A stretch of DNA of 64,000 nt. Origin: Myxococcales bacterium. Its GTDB lineage: Bacteria; Myxococcota_A; Bradymonadia; UBA7976; UBA1532. A program made the translations under genes and the position numbers. Shown here piece by piece: positions 28,345 through 34,681 of this stretch. The stretch is from assembly GCA_020633555.1 (NCBI GenBank), contig JACKDL010000020.1:41164-105163 (forward strand), written 5' to 3'. A model generated the notes under the pieces. That model worked only from the letters and a program-made list of their open reading frames with translations. It did no database searches and was not told the origin of the DNA. The first letter of the stretch is position 1; every line of letters starts with the position of its first letter.

Positions 28345-28965
28345 ATGCCCTGGCCCTTCGTGCCCCCCGAGCCCGACCTGCCGTCGCCCGCCGACCGCGA
28401 TCCCGCCGGCCGCCTGACGGCCACCCGGATCACCCTGGACGGTATGGAGCCGCACCTGGACCAGGCCCGGCTGCGCTTCGTGACCATGGGCGGCAAGGCC
28501 GCGGTCTGGGTGCCGCACCACGACGGCGGCTACCGCTACAGCGGGGTGCTGTTCGCGCAGCTCGAGGCCGCCGACGCGCTGGCCATGGAGTGGCTGGACG
28601 ACGGGGGCCGCCGCACCAAGCACAAGCTGAGCGCCCGCGACGTGCCCGAGTGGCCGGCGGCGGTCACCGGGGTGTGGGCCCGGCGGCAGGTGGACAAGGT
28701 GAGCCTGACCGTGAAGTGCGTGGCCCCGGCGAGCGGCAAATACCAGCTCGTGGTGGCGCCCTACTGCGTCGAGTGGCCCCGCCTGGAGAGCGCGGCGGCC
28801 TACGCCGAGGCGGGGGTCTGGCCGCAGGTGTCGGGGGCCAGCAAGCTGGCCTTCGAGGTGCCCGCGCTGCCCGGCGTGGACACCTACGCGGTGTTCGTGG
28901 CGCGGGGCATGCCCTCGCGCGCCCAGCCCGTGAGCCCCGTGACGCTGGTGACGTTGCACGACTGA
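28345..28965 (+). CDS. Conserved-looking cytoplasmic protein, unknown
   Basis: A 206-residue protein with no signal peptide or membrane helix, opening MPWPFVPPEPDLPSPADRDP. The composition is ordinary, with several Trp and beta-strand-like stretches (KVSLTVKCVAPASGKYQLVV). AGGGAG precedes the ATG at suitable distance. Nothing in it tells a function; stands alone between the M48 unit and a small membrane protein. Confidence 0.68.
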   Translation: MPWPFVPPEPDLPSPADRDPAGRLTATRITLDGMEPHLDQARLRFVTMGGKAAVWVPHHDGGYRYSGVLFAQLEAADALAMEWLDDGGRRTKHKLSARDVPEWPAAVTGVWARRQVDKVSLTVKCVAPASGKYQLVVAPYCVEWPRLESAAAYAEAGVWPQVSGASKLAFEVPALPGVDTYAVFVARGMPSRAQPVSPVTLVTLHD

Positions 28966-29049
28966 GCCCCGGACCGCTGAACCCGAAGTGGCCGGGCGCG
29001 GGGCGACCGGGAGGTTGCGTTCCCCGACCGGCCGGGTAAGATTCCACCC

Positions 29050-29331
29050 ATGTTGGACATCCTCGACACCGCGCACCCCATCCTCACCCTCACGGTGGTG
29101 GCGGTGCTGCTCGTGGCCCTCTGGATGATCAGCCGCCTGCACCGCGAGATCCGTGTGCTGCAGAGCCGGCTCGACTCGGTGGAGGCCGAGCAGAAGGCCA
29201 TGGACGAGGCGGTGGAGATGCTCTCGCCGTCCCACGCCCTGCAGGCCCAAGTCGACGCCGAGGTGCCCATCACCGGCTCGGTGAAGCTGCCGGCCCACCT
29301 GATGCAGAAGCCCGAGCAGCCCGTGAGTTGA
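29050..29331 (+). CDS. Single-span membrane protein with coiled coil
   Basis: A 93-residue protein: one transmembrane helix at about residues 11-28 (ILTLTVVAVLLVALWMI), then a helix-rich segment with heptad-like Leu/Val spacing (HREIRVLQSRLDSVEAEQKA) that looks like a short coiled coil, then a loose tail. No strong ribosome site is visible. Function unknown; it lies 36 bases before the EF-hand gene and may share a transcript with it. Confidence 0.65.
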   Translation: MLDILDTAHPILTLTVVAVLLVALWMISRLHREIRVLQSRLDSVEAEQKAMDEAVEMLSPSHALQAQVDAEVPITGSVKLPAHLMQKPEQPVS

Positions 29332-29367
29332 GTCGTGCTAGGCTCACCGCCTTCCCAGGGGGTGACC

Positions 29368-29577
29368 ATGGACGACACCGAGCTGCGCGAGATCTTCCGC
29401 CACTACGATCGCGACCACAACGGCACCATCGACCACGATGAGTTCGCGGCGCTGTGCCGCGCGCTGGACCCCGAGATGACCGACGCCGAGGTGGACGTCG
29501 GCCTGGAGGCGGTGGACGCCGACGGCAACGGCACCATCGAGTTCGACGAGTTCGCCGCCTGGTGGACCGAGCGCTGA
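29368..29577 (+). CDS. Two-EF-hand calcium-binding protein
   Basis: A 69-residue protein made almost only of two EF-hands. Loop 1: D14, D16, N18, T20, D22, E25 (DRDHNGTIDHDE). Loop 2: D50, D52, N54, T56, E58, E61 (DADGNGTIEFDE). All calcium-coordinating positions are canonical. It has no signal peptide, so it is a cytoplasmic calmodulin-like half. The stop and the start of the next gene overlap (TGATG), so it should be translated together with the serine hydrolase, which suggests calcium-linked control of that enzyme; that is inference. Confidence 0.88.
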   Translation: MDDTELREIFRHYDRDHNGTIDHDEFAALCRALDPEMTDAEVDVGLEAVDADGNGTIEFDEFAAWWTER

Positions 29578-30788
29578 TGGGCGAGCCGGTGATCCACGGC
29601 ACGGTGGCCGCGGGCTTCGAGCCCGTGCGGGCCGCCTTCGTGCAGAACGTGAAGCGCGGCGGCGAGATCGGCGCCGGGCTGTGCATCACCCACCGGGGCG
29701 AGACGGTGGTGGATCTGTGGGCGGGCGTGGCGGACCGGGCGACCGGGCGGCCCTGGGGCCCCGACACCCTGAATGTGGTCTTCAGCGTCACCAAGGGCAT
29801 GGCGGCCACGGCGCTGCTCATGCTGGCCGACCGCGGGCTGCTCGACTACGACCGCCCCGTGGCCCACTACTGGCCCGAGTTCGCGGCGCACGGCAAGGAG
29901 GCGATCACCGTCCGCACCCTGCTGTGCCACCGCGCCGGGCTGGTGGCGCTGGACGAGCCGCTGACCCTGGACGACTTCGAGCAGCGCCCCGAGAAGGTCG
30001 CTCGGGCCTGCGCCGAGCAGCACCCCTTCTGGGCGCCGGGCACCGATCAGGGCTACCACGGCGTGACGTACGGGCCCTACGTGGCCGAGCTGTTCCGGCG
30101 CGTGGCGGGCGAGAGCATCGGCACCTTCCTCGCCCGCGAGGTGGCGGGGCCGCTGGGGGCCGACGTGTACCTGGGCGCCCCCGAGCACGTGCGCGATCGG
30201 GTGGCCACCAACTACCCCGTGGGCAAGGTCGAGGCCGCCACCCAGGTCATCCCCAAGCTGCTGCTGCACCGGGGCACCGAGGGCCGGGTCTACCGGCAAG
30301 TGGCGTTCAAGGGGCTCGCGGCGAAGGCCTTCGGCAACCCGCCCGAGCTGGGCGCGAAGGGCATGAACAACTGGAACGACCCGCGGGTGCAGCGGCTGGA
30401 GCTGCCCTGGGCCAACGCCGTGGCCAGCGCCCGGGGCCTGGCGCGGGTGTACGCGGCGCTGGCCAATGGGGGCGCCGTCGATGGGGTGCGTCTGGTGCAG
30501 CCCGAGGTCATCGAGCCCCTGTTCGCCCGCCAGAGCTGGAGCGAGCGCGACCGGATCCTGCGCCGGCCCATGGGCTGGTCGCAGGGCTTCGTGAAGGAGG
30601 GGCCGGCCATCTTCAGCCCCAACCTGGAGAGCTTCGGCCATCCCGGCGCCGGCGGCTCGCTGGGTTGGTGTGATCCCAAGGCGCGGGTGAGCATCGGCTA
30701 CGTGATCAACCGTATGGGCCACCACATCCGCTCGCCGCGGGCGCTGGCCCTGTGCAAGGCGCTCTACGCGTCGCCCGGGCTCCAGTAG
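29577..30788 (+). CDS. Serine beta-lactamase-like hydrolase (class C / EstB type)
   Basis: A 403-residue protein of the beta-lactamase / penicillin-binding superfamily. The catalytic S-x-x-K is SVTK (S70, K73); the Tyr motif is in GYHGVTYGPY (Y161 likely), the arrangement seen in EstB-like esterases and LACTB-type proteins; the third box reads HPGAGGSLGW. No signal peptide, so it is cytoplasmic and more likely an esterase or peptidase than a beta-lactamase. It overlaps the EF-hand gene at its start by one base and overlaps the convergent ferredoxin gene by 25 bases at its end. Confidence 0.88.
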   Translation: MGEPVIHGTVAAGFEPVRAAFVQNVKRGGEIGAGLCITHRGETVVDLWAGVADRATGRPWGPDTLNVVFSVTKGMAATALLMLADRGLLDYDRPVAHYWPEFAAHGKEAITVRTLLCHRAGLVALDEPLTLDDFEQRPEKVARACAEQHPFWAPGTDQGYHGVTYGPYVAELFRRVAGESIGTFLAREVAGPLGADVYLGAPEHVRDRVATNYPVGKVEAATQVIPKLLLHRGTEGRVYRQVAFKGLAAKAFGNPPELGAKGMNNWNDPRVQRLELPWANAVASARGLARVYAALANGGAVDGVRLVQPEVIEPLFARQSWSERDRILRRPMGWSQGFVKEGPAIFSPNLESFGHPGAGGSLGWCDPKARVSIGYVINRMGHHIRSPRALALCKALYASPGLQ

Positions 30789-31093
30789 TCCGTCGCCACC
30801 GTCAGCCGCTCGACCCCGGGCGGCAGCACCAGCTTGCAGGCCAGCCGGGCGTTCTCGACGCCGGGGGCGTTGCGATCCAGCAGGGCCTGCTCGTCGGGCT
30901 CGGCGGGGGGCAGGGCCTCGAAGCCGTCGGTGACCCGCACCCAGCATTGGCCGCACATGCTGCTGCCCCGGCAGCGGGTCTTCATGGGCAGCGGGCTGCG
31001 GATCACCACGTCGTACAGGCGGTCGCTCTTGGCGGCGGGCAGGTGGCGGACCACCTGGCCCGAGGGGTGGTGGGCGAGGGTGAAGCTGCGCAT
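30764..31093 (-). CDS. 2Fe-2S ferredoxin
   Basis: A 109-residue plant-type ferredoxin fold. The cluster ligands are in CRGSSMCGQC (Cys spacing C-x5-C-x2-C) with the fourth Cys in ARLACKLVLPPG. It transfers single electrons; partner unknown. It is a single gene, convergent with and overlapping the end of the serine hydrolase gene by 25 bases. The tail (DYWSPGDA) is encoded within the overlap. Confidence 0.9.
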   Translation of the reverse strand: MRSFTLAHHPSGQVVRHLPAAKSDRLYDVVIRSPLPMKTRCRGSSMCGQCWVRVTDGFEALPPAEPDEQALLDRNAPGVENARLACKLVLPPGVERLTVATDYWSPGDA

Positions 31094-31144
31094 GGGGGCC
31101 AGATGCCCCGGGCCGGCGGGCCGTTACAAGGGCTGATGCAGCGG

Positions 31145-32260
31145 CTACGGCAACCCGTTGATGTCTTCGTGGAAGGCATCGATCGGCACCACCCGGCCCA
31201 GTCCCTCCTCCCAGTGGATCTCGGCCACCTCCCACAGGTTGTCGGTGCTGGGCAGCCAGCGCTCGAACTCGCCGGCCAGCACCCCGCCCAGGAAGATGCG
31301 TACGGTGGCCAGGCTGCCGGCCGGTCCCCCATCCACAAGGTGCTCGCTGCGGTAGTAGTGGACCCCCACGCGGTAGCCGGCGCCCAGGGCCGCCGTGTCC
31401 TCGGGCGCGTCCAGGTTGATGTTCTCGGGGCCCGCCCCGTTGACGTCATCGATGTCCAGCGACGGGTTCGCCTGGGGTCCCGCCGGCCCCCAGTCGGGGC
31501 TCGCGTTGGCGAAGTGGCAGTCCAGCGGGGCCTGGGCCCACGCCTCGGCGAGGGGATGCCGCAGGTGGAGATCCACGTCGGTGCCTTCATCGTCGGTCTG
31601 ATCCGCGTCGTCGGGCGTGTCCCACACGAGCTGGACGTGGAGGTCTTCGCTGGGGATGACCTGGATCAGCACCGTGGCCGCCCGCTGCCAGGCCTGGGCG
31701 TCGGCGCGGGCCAGCAGCTCGAAGCGCCATGCGCCGGCCAGATCGAGGAAGTGGCAAGCGGTGGGGGTCGCGGGGTCGTCGGCGGGCCCTCCCGCCGCGG
31801 GGCGGGCCGGGTTGGCCAGGGCCTCCACCCAGCGGGCCGTGGACCCCCGCGGGCGCTGCGCCGTGCGCCAGTGGAACGTCCAGCGGTGGCCGGCGTACTC
31901 GGCTTGGGGGATCAGGTCGCGGGCGTCCAGACAGATGACGTCCAGCGGCCGGGCCACGTGCGGTTGGGGGTCGGCGTCGGCCGCCCACGGGGCGGGGGGC
32001 GCGTCATCGGGGGGTACATCGTCGGGGGGCGGCGTGGGTTCGGGGTCGGTGTCCCCGTCCCGGTCCAGCGCCGGATCGGACGCGGCGTCCGCAGTGAACC
32101 CGTCAGGCTCACCCTGGTCTGCTGCCCCGAGGTCGGGCGCGGGCCCCCGCGCGTCCTCCGCCGGCCGCCCTGCAGCCCCATCGCCACCCGGCTCGGCCTC
32201 TTGCACCACGCACCCGCTCAACGCCAACGCCAACGCCCACAGGGCCGGTCCGACACGCAT
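31145..32260 (-). CDS. Lipoprotein with acidic linker, unknown function
   Basis: A 371-residue protein. Lipobox LALSGC (Cys 17) is followed by about 80 residues of Asp/Pro/Ala-rich linker, then a domain with four Cys that begins VICLDARDLIP. It includes VQLVWDTPDDADQTDDEGTD, VDLHLRHP and GYRVGVHYYRSEHLVDGG, a pattern I associate with a beta-sandwich domain common in exported myxobacterial proteins (YfaP-like, with D-VDLHL). GGGAGGCGAG lies directly before the ATG. The start was set at 32260 by the signal peptide; the frame is open far upstream. Confidence 0.78.
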   Translation of the reverse strand: MRVGPALWALALALSGCVVQEAEPGGDGAAGRPAEDARGPAPDLGAADQGEPDGFTADAASDPALDRDGDTDPEPTPPPDDVPPDDAPPAPWAADADPQPHVARPLDVICLDARDLIPQAEYAGHRWTFHWRTAQRPRGSTARWVEALANPARPAAGGPADDPATPTACHFLDLAGAWRFELLARADAQAWQRAATVLIQVIPSEDLHVQLVWDTPDDADQTDDEGTDVDLHLRHPLAEAWAQAPLDCHFANASPDWGPAGPQANPSLDIDDVNGAGPENINLDAPEDTAALGAGYRVGVHYYRSEHLVDGGPAGSLATVRIFLGGVLAGEFERWLPSTDNLWEVAEIHWEEGLGRVVPIDAFHEDINGLP

Positions 32261-32381
32261 CTCGCCTCCCGAGGTCACCCGAGGTCCCCATGTGCCCGGC
32301 ACGCCCGGCTGATCACGCGCCCCGGTTTTCTTTGGCCCCCGGGCTCGCGTACCCTCCGCCGCCAATCCCTCTGGAGGTCCC

Positions 32382-32564
32382 ATGCGCCGCGTCGCCGCCC
32401 TGTCCCTGCTGCCCGCCCTCGCCCACGCCCACCCGGGGCACGGCCCCAGCGCCCTGGTGGGCCTGTGGCACTGGGTGGCCACCCCCGAGCACGGCCTGCC
32501 GCTGCTGGCCGCCGTCGTCGGCGCCGCCTGGCTGGCCCGGCGGGCGCTGCGCCGGGCGCGATGA
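32382..32564 (+). CDS. His-rich single-span membrane microprotein
   Basis: A 60-residue protein. An N-terminal hydrophobic segment ends in a histidine cluster (AHAHPGHG), then WHWVATPEHG, a second hydrophobic helix (LPLLAAVVGAAWLA) and a basic end (RRALRRAR). CTGGAGG precedes the ATG by five bases. Its stop overlaps the start of the di-iron protein (ATGA). The histidine cluster, which would face the periplasm, could bind metal; a role in metal supply to the coupled protein is a hypothesis. Confidence 0.75.
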   Translation: MRRVAALSLLPALAHAHPGHGPSALVGLWHWVATPEHGLPLLAAVVGAAWLARRALRRAR

Positions 32565-33370
32565 GCGACGCCGTCGAGCTGCTGTTCGATCGGTCGCCGC
32601 TGGCGGCCGATCCGGTGTGCGCCAAGCGGCTGGTGCAGCCGCCTGCCTTCGAGCCGGGCGAGCTGCCCCTCGAGGTGCGGGCCGTGGCCTGCCGCGCCTG
32701 GGAGGCCCGCACGCGCTCGGAGTACGTGGGCGTGATGATCACCCGCAAGCTGCACGGGCTGCTGGTGGACGTGAACGCGCCCATGGACCTGCAGGAGCTG
32801 GCGCTGGTCATGACCCTGCAGGAGCAGCAGCACGCGGCCCTGTGCGCCGCCGCGGCCCGCTCGCTGGGCAGCGACGGCGCGGTGGCCTTCGAGCTCTCCG
32901 AGCTGCAGCAGGCCCGCAGCGCGCAGCCCATCGAGGCGCAGCTCCACGAGATCATCTGCGGCACCTTCGCGGTGGGCGAGGTCACCGCCCTGGGCCTGAT
33001 CAAGCACGCCCTGAAGACGCTGCCCGACTCGCCCTACCGCGACGTGCTGGCCACCATCGCGGCCGACGAGGTGCTGCACGGCCGCATCGGGCCGCTGCTG
33101 CTGAAGGCCATGCGCGAGGGCCAGACGGCGGGCTGGCTGCCCTACCGCGGCGACGAGACCGTGCGCCGGTTCGTGGCCCGGCAGATCCAGGCCATGCGGG
33201 CCCGGGACGTGGTGGAGGCCGACGAGGTGGCCCTGGCCCGCGATCCCGCCGCCGCGGCGGCCCTGGCGCGCCTGGGCATCCCCGACCCGTTGGCCTTCAA
33301 GGGCGCCTATCTGGCAGCCTTGGAGACGGATGTGCCCGCCGCCTTCGCGAAGGCCGGGTTGAACCTCTGA
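32561..33370 (+). CDS. Ferritin-like di-iron protein
   Basis: A 269-residue helical protein. The ligands of a carboxylate-bridged di-iron site are all present in two E / ExxH pairs: E54, E88-xx-H91, E140, E170-xx-H173. The family includes oxygenases, oxidases and ferroxidases, so the exact chemistry is open; the size and single domain fit a di-iron oxidase/oxygenase more than a storage ferritin. No signal peptide. Coupled to the His-rich membrane microprotein upstream. Confidence 0.82.
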   Translation: MSDAVELLFDRSPLAADPVCAKRLVQPPAFEPGELPLEVRAVACRAWEARTRSEYVGVMITRKLHGLLVDVNAPMDLQELALVMTLQEQQHAALCAAAARSLGSDGAVAFELSELQQARSAQPIEAQLHEIICGTFAVGEVTALGLIKHALKTLPDSPYRDVLATIAADEVLHGRIGPLLLKAMREGQTAGWLPYRGDETVRRFVARQIQAMRARDVVEADEVALARDPAAAAALARLGIPDPLAFKGAYLAALETDVPAAFAKAGLNL

Positions 33371-33386
33371 CACAGAAGGACATGGC

Positions 33387-34013
33387 ATGAAGCGACCGCT
33401 GATCATCGGCAACGCGCTGCTGTTCGCCGCCTGCCTGACGAGCTGCGACGACGATCCCGCCCCCTCGGGCGCCGATCAGGCGGCCATGGCCGACGGCGCG
33501 GTGGATCAGTCGATCCAGGCCGACATGGCCGCCCAGGACATGGCCGCGGCCGACCAGGCGCCGCCCGCCGACATGGCCGCCCGGGACATGGCCCAGGCCG
33601 ACATGGCCCAGGCGGACATGGCCCAGGCAGACATGGCCCAGGCCGACATGGCCGCCGAGGACATGGCCCAGGCCGACATGGCCATCGAGGACATGGCCAT
33701 CGAGCCCGACATGGCGGCGGTGGACATGGCGGCGGAGGACATGGCCGTCGCGCCCGACATGGCCGCGAGCACCTGCCAGGATCTCATTGGTCAGCGCTGC
33801 GAGCTGGACTTCCAGCAGGGCTGCTGCGAGCCCGGCAGCGACGTGGCCGTGGTCATCTGCAGCGGCGGCACCTACCGCGCCACCGGCGACGGCGACTTCT
33901 GCAACTGCTTCGGCAACCCCGCCGAGGTGGCCTGCGCCGTGCCCGGCTTCGTGGGCGTCCACCGCAGCGGCTGGCGCCCCCAGCGGGTGATGCGGCTGCG
34001 CGCGGTGGCCTGA
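33387..34013 (+). CDS. Lipoprotein with Asp-Met-Ala repeat stalk
   Basis: A 208-residue protein. Lipobox LTSC (Cys about 20), then about 105 residues built of ADMAQ/ADMAA units (about twenty DMA tripeptides), then a C-terminal disulfide-rich domain with six or more Cys (CQDLIGQRCELDFQQGCC, CSGG, CNCFG). Same layout as the gene at 12330. The stalk is acidic and Met-rich; the Met spacing every five residues is striking. Likely a surface-tethered small domain. 17 bases separate it from the di-iron gene, so it may be in the same operon. Confidence 0.8.
   Translation: MKRPLIIGNALLFAACLTSCDDDPAPSGADQAAMADGAVDQSIQADMAAQDMAAADQAPPADMAARDMAQADMAQADMAQADMAQADMAAEDMAQADMAIEDMAIEPDMAAVDMAAEDMAVAPDMAASTCQDLIGQRCELDFQQGCCEPGSDVAVVICSGGTYRATGDGDFCNCFGNPAEVACAVPGFVGVHRSGWRPQRVMRLRAVA
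33520..33770 (+). repeat. 15-base coding repeats for the ADMAQ stalk
   Basis: The unit gccgacatggcccag recurs with few changes, best at 33590-33650 where four near-identical copies follow each other. Third-position identity is high, which suggests recent slippage or unequal crossing-over and hence length variation between strains. Confidence 0.8.
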
Positions 34014-34040
34014 GCCCGGTCAACGGGTCTGGATCACGCC

Positions 34041-34088
34041 AAAAAAAAGGCGGGGCCCGCGGCACCGGGGGAGGTCGCGAGCCCCGCC
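34041..34088 (-). terminator. Leftward intrinsic terminator without an obvious gene
   Basis: Reading the minus strand, ggcggggc (34088-34081) pairs perfectly with gccccgcc (34056-34049), 24-base loop, followed by eight T (34048-34041). This is a textbook rho-independent terminator for leftward transcription, but no minus-strand gene lies between it and 49 kb-scale plus-strand coding to the right. The stretch 34089-34302 is the candidate template for a small RNA. The region 34014-34302 holds no protein gene that I can support. Confidence 0.7.
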
Positions 34089-34302
34089 GAAACGTGCAAC
34101 CGACCGGGCCCGACATCGACCGGGGGGATCGATGGGGGAGACGGGCTGATCGGCTGGGTTCTCCACGTATGGACCGCCGGGGGGACGACCCACGCCGACA
34201 CCGTGTCCGGTGCCCGTCGATTCCTTATCCGGGTCGGTCACTTTTTCTGCGCGGGCAGCCCAAGGGCTTGATTCGCAACGCGAACTCTTTATTGGAGGGG
34301 CC

Positions 34303-34620
34303 ATGCGGCCGAGCTTCCTGATCATGCTGGCGGTGGGCCTGGGCCTCATGGGCTGGGCTTGGTACGCCAACGTGCAGGTGGCCGAGGAGAAGGCGCAGGC
34401 GGACGCCCCCATCGTGGGCTGCAAGGCCGATCCCGGCCGCTGCCCCAGTCATCTGCCGGTGTGCCTCACCGACTTCCAACAGCCCACCGGCGTGTGCTCT
34501 GCGCCGTGCCAGGTGCGCAACCAGTGCCCCGAGCACTGGTGCTGCCCGCCGCCCGTCAGCGCGGGGACCGAGCGGCTGTGTGTGCCCCGCCTGGCCTGCG
34601 CCAAGCTGGGCCTCGACTGA
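34303..34620 (+). CDS. Small membrane-anchored Cys-rich protein
   Basis: A 105-residue protein: one N-terminal hydrophobic helix (FLIMLAVGLGLMGWAWYANV), then an exported domain with ten Cys (CKADPGRC, CLTDFQQPTGVCSAPC, CPEHWCCPPP, CVPRLAC). The Cys spacing resembles the C-terminal knots of the lipoproteins at 8794 and 49021. The Cys-rich part would need an oxidising periplasm. GGAGGGG lies before the ATG at 34303. Function unknown. Confidence 0.72.
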   Translation: MRPSFLIMLAVGLGLMGWAWYANVQVAEEKAQADAPIVGCKADPGRCPSHLPVCLTDFQQPTGVCSAPCQVRNQCPEHWCCPPPVSAGTERLCVPRLACAKLGLD

Positions 34621-34681
34621 CCGGGCCCCACCTGCCACCATCCCCCGGGCAACCCGGGACGAGCCCAGGCAGGGGACCGCT

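Noticed and set aside
33520..33770. 15-base repeats as a CRISPR or integration array
   Set aside because: They are contiguous, in frame and encode the ADMAQ stalk of a lipoprotein.
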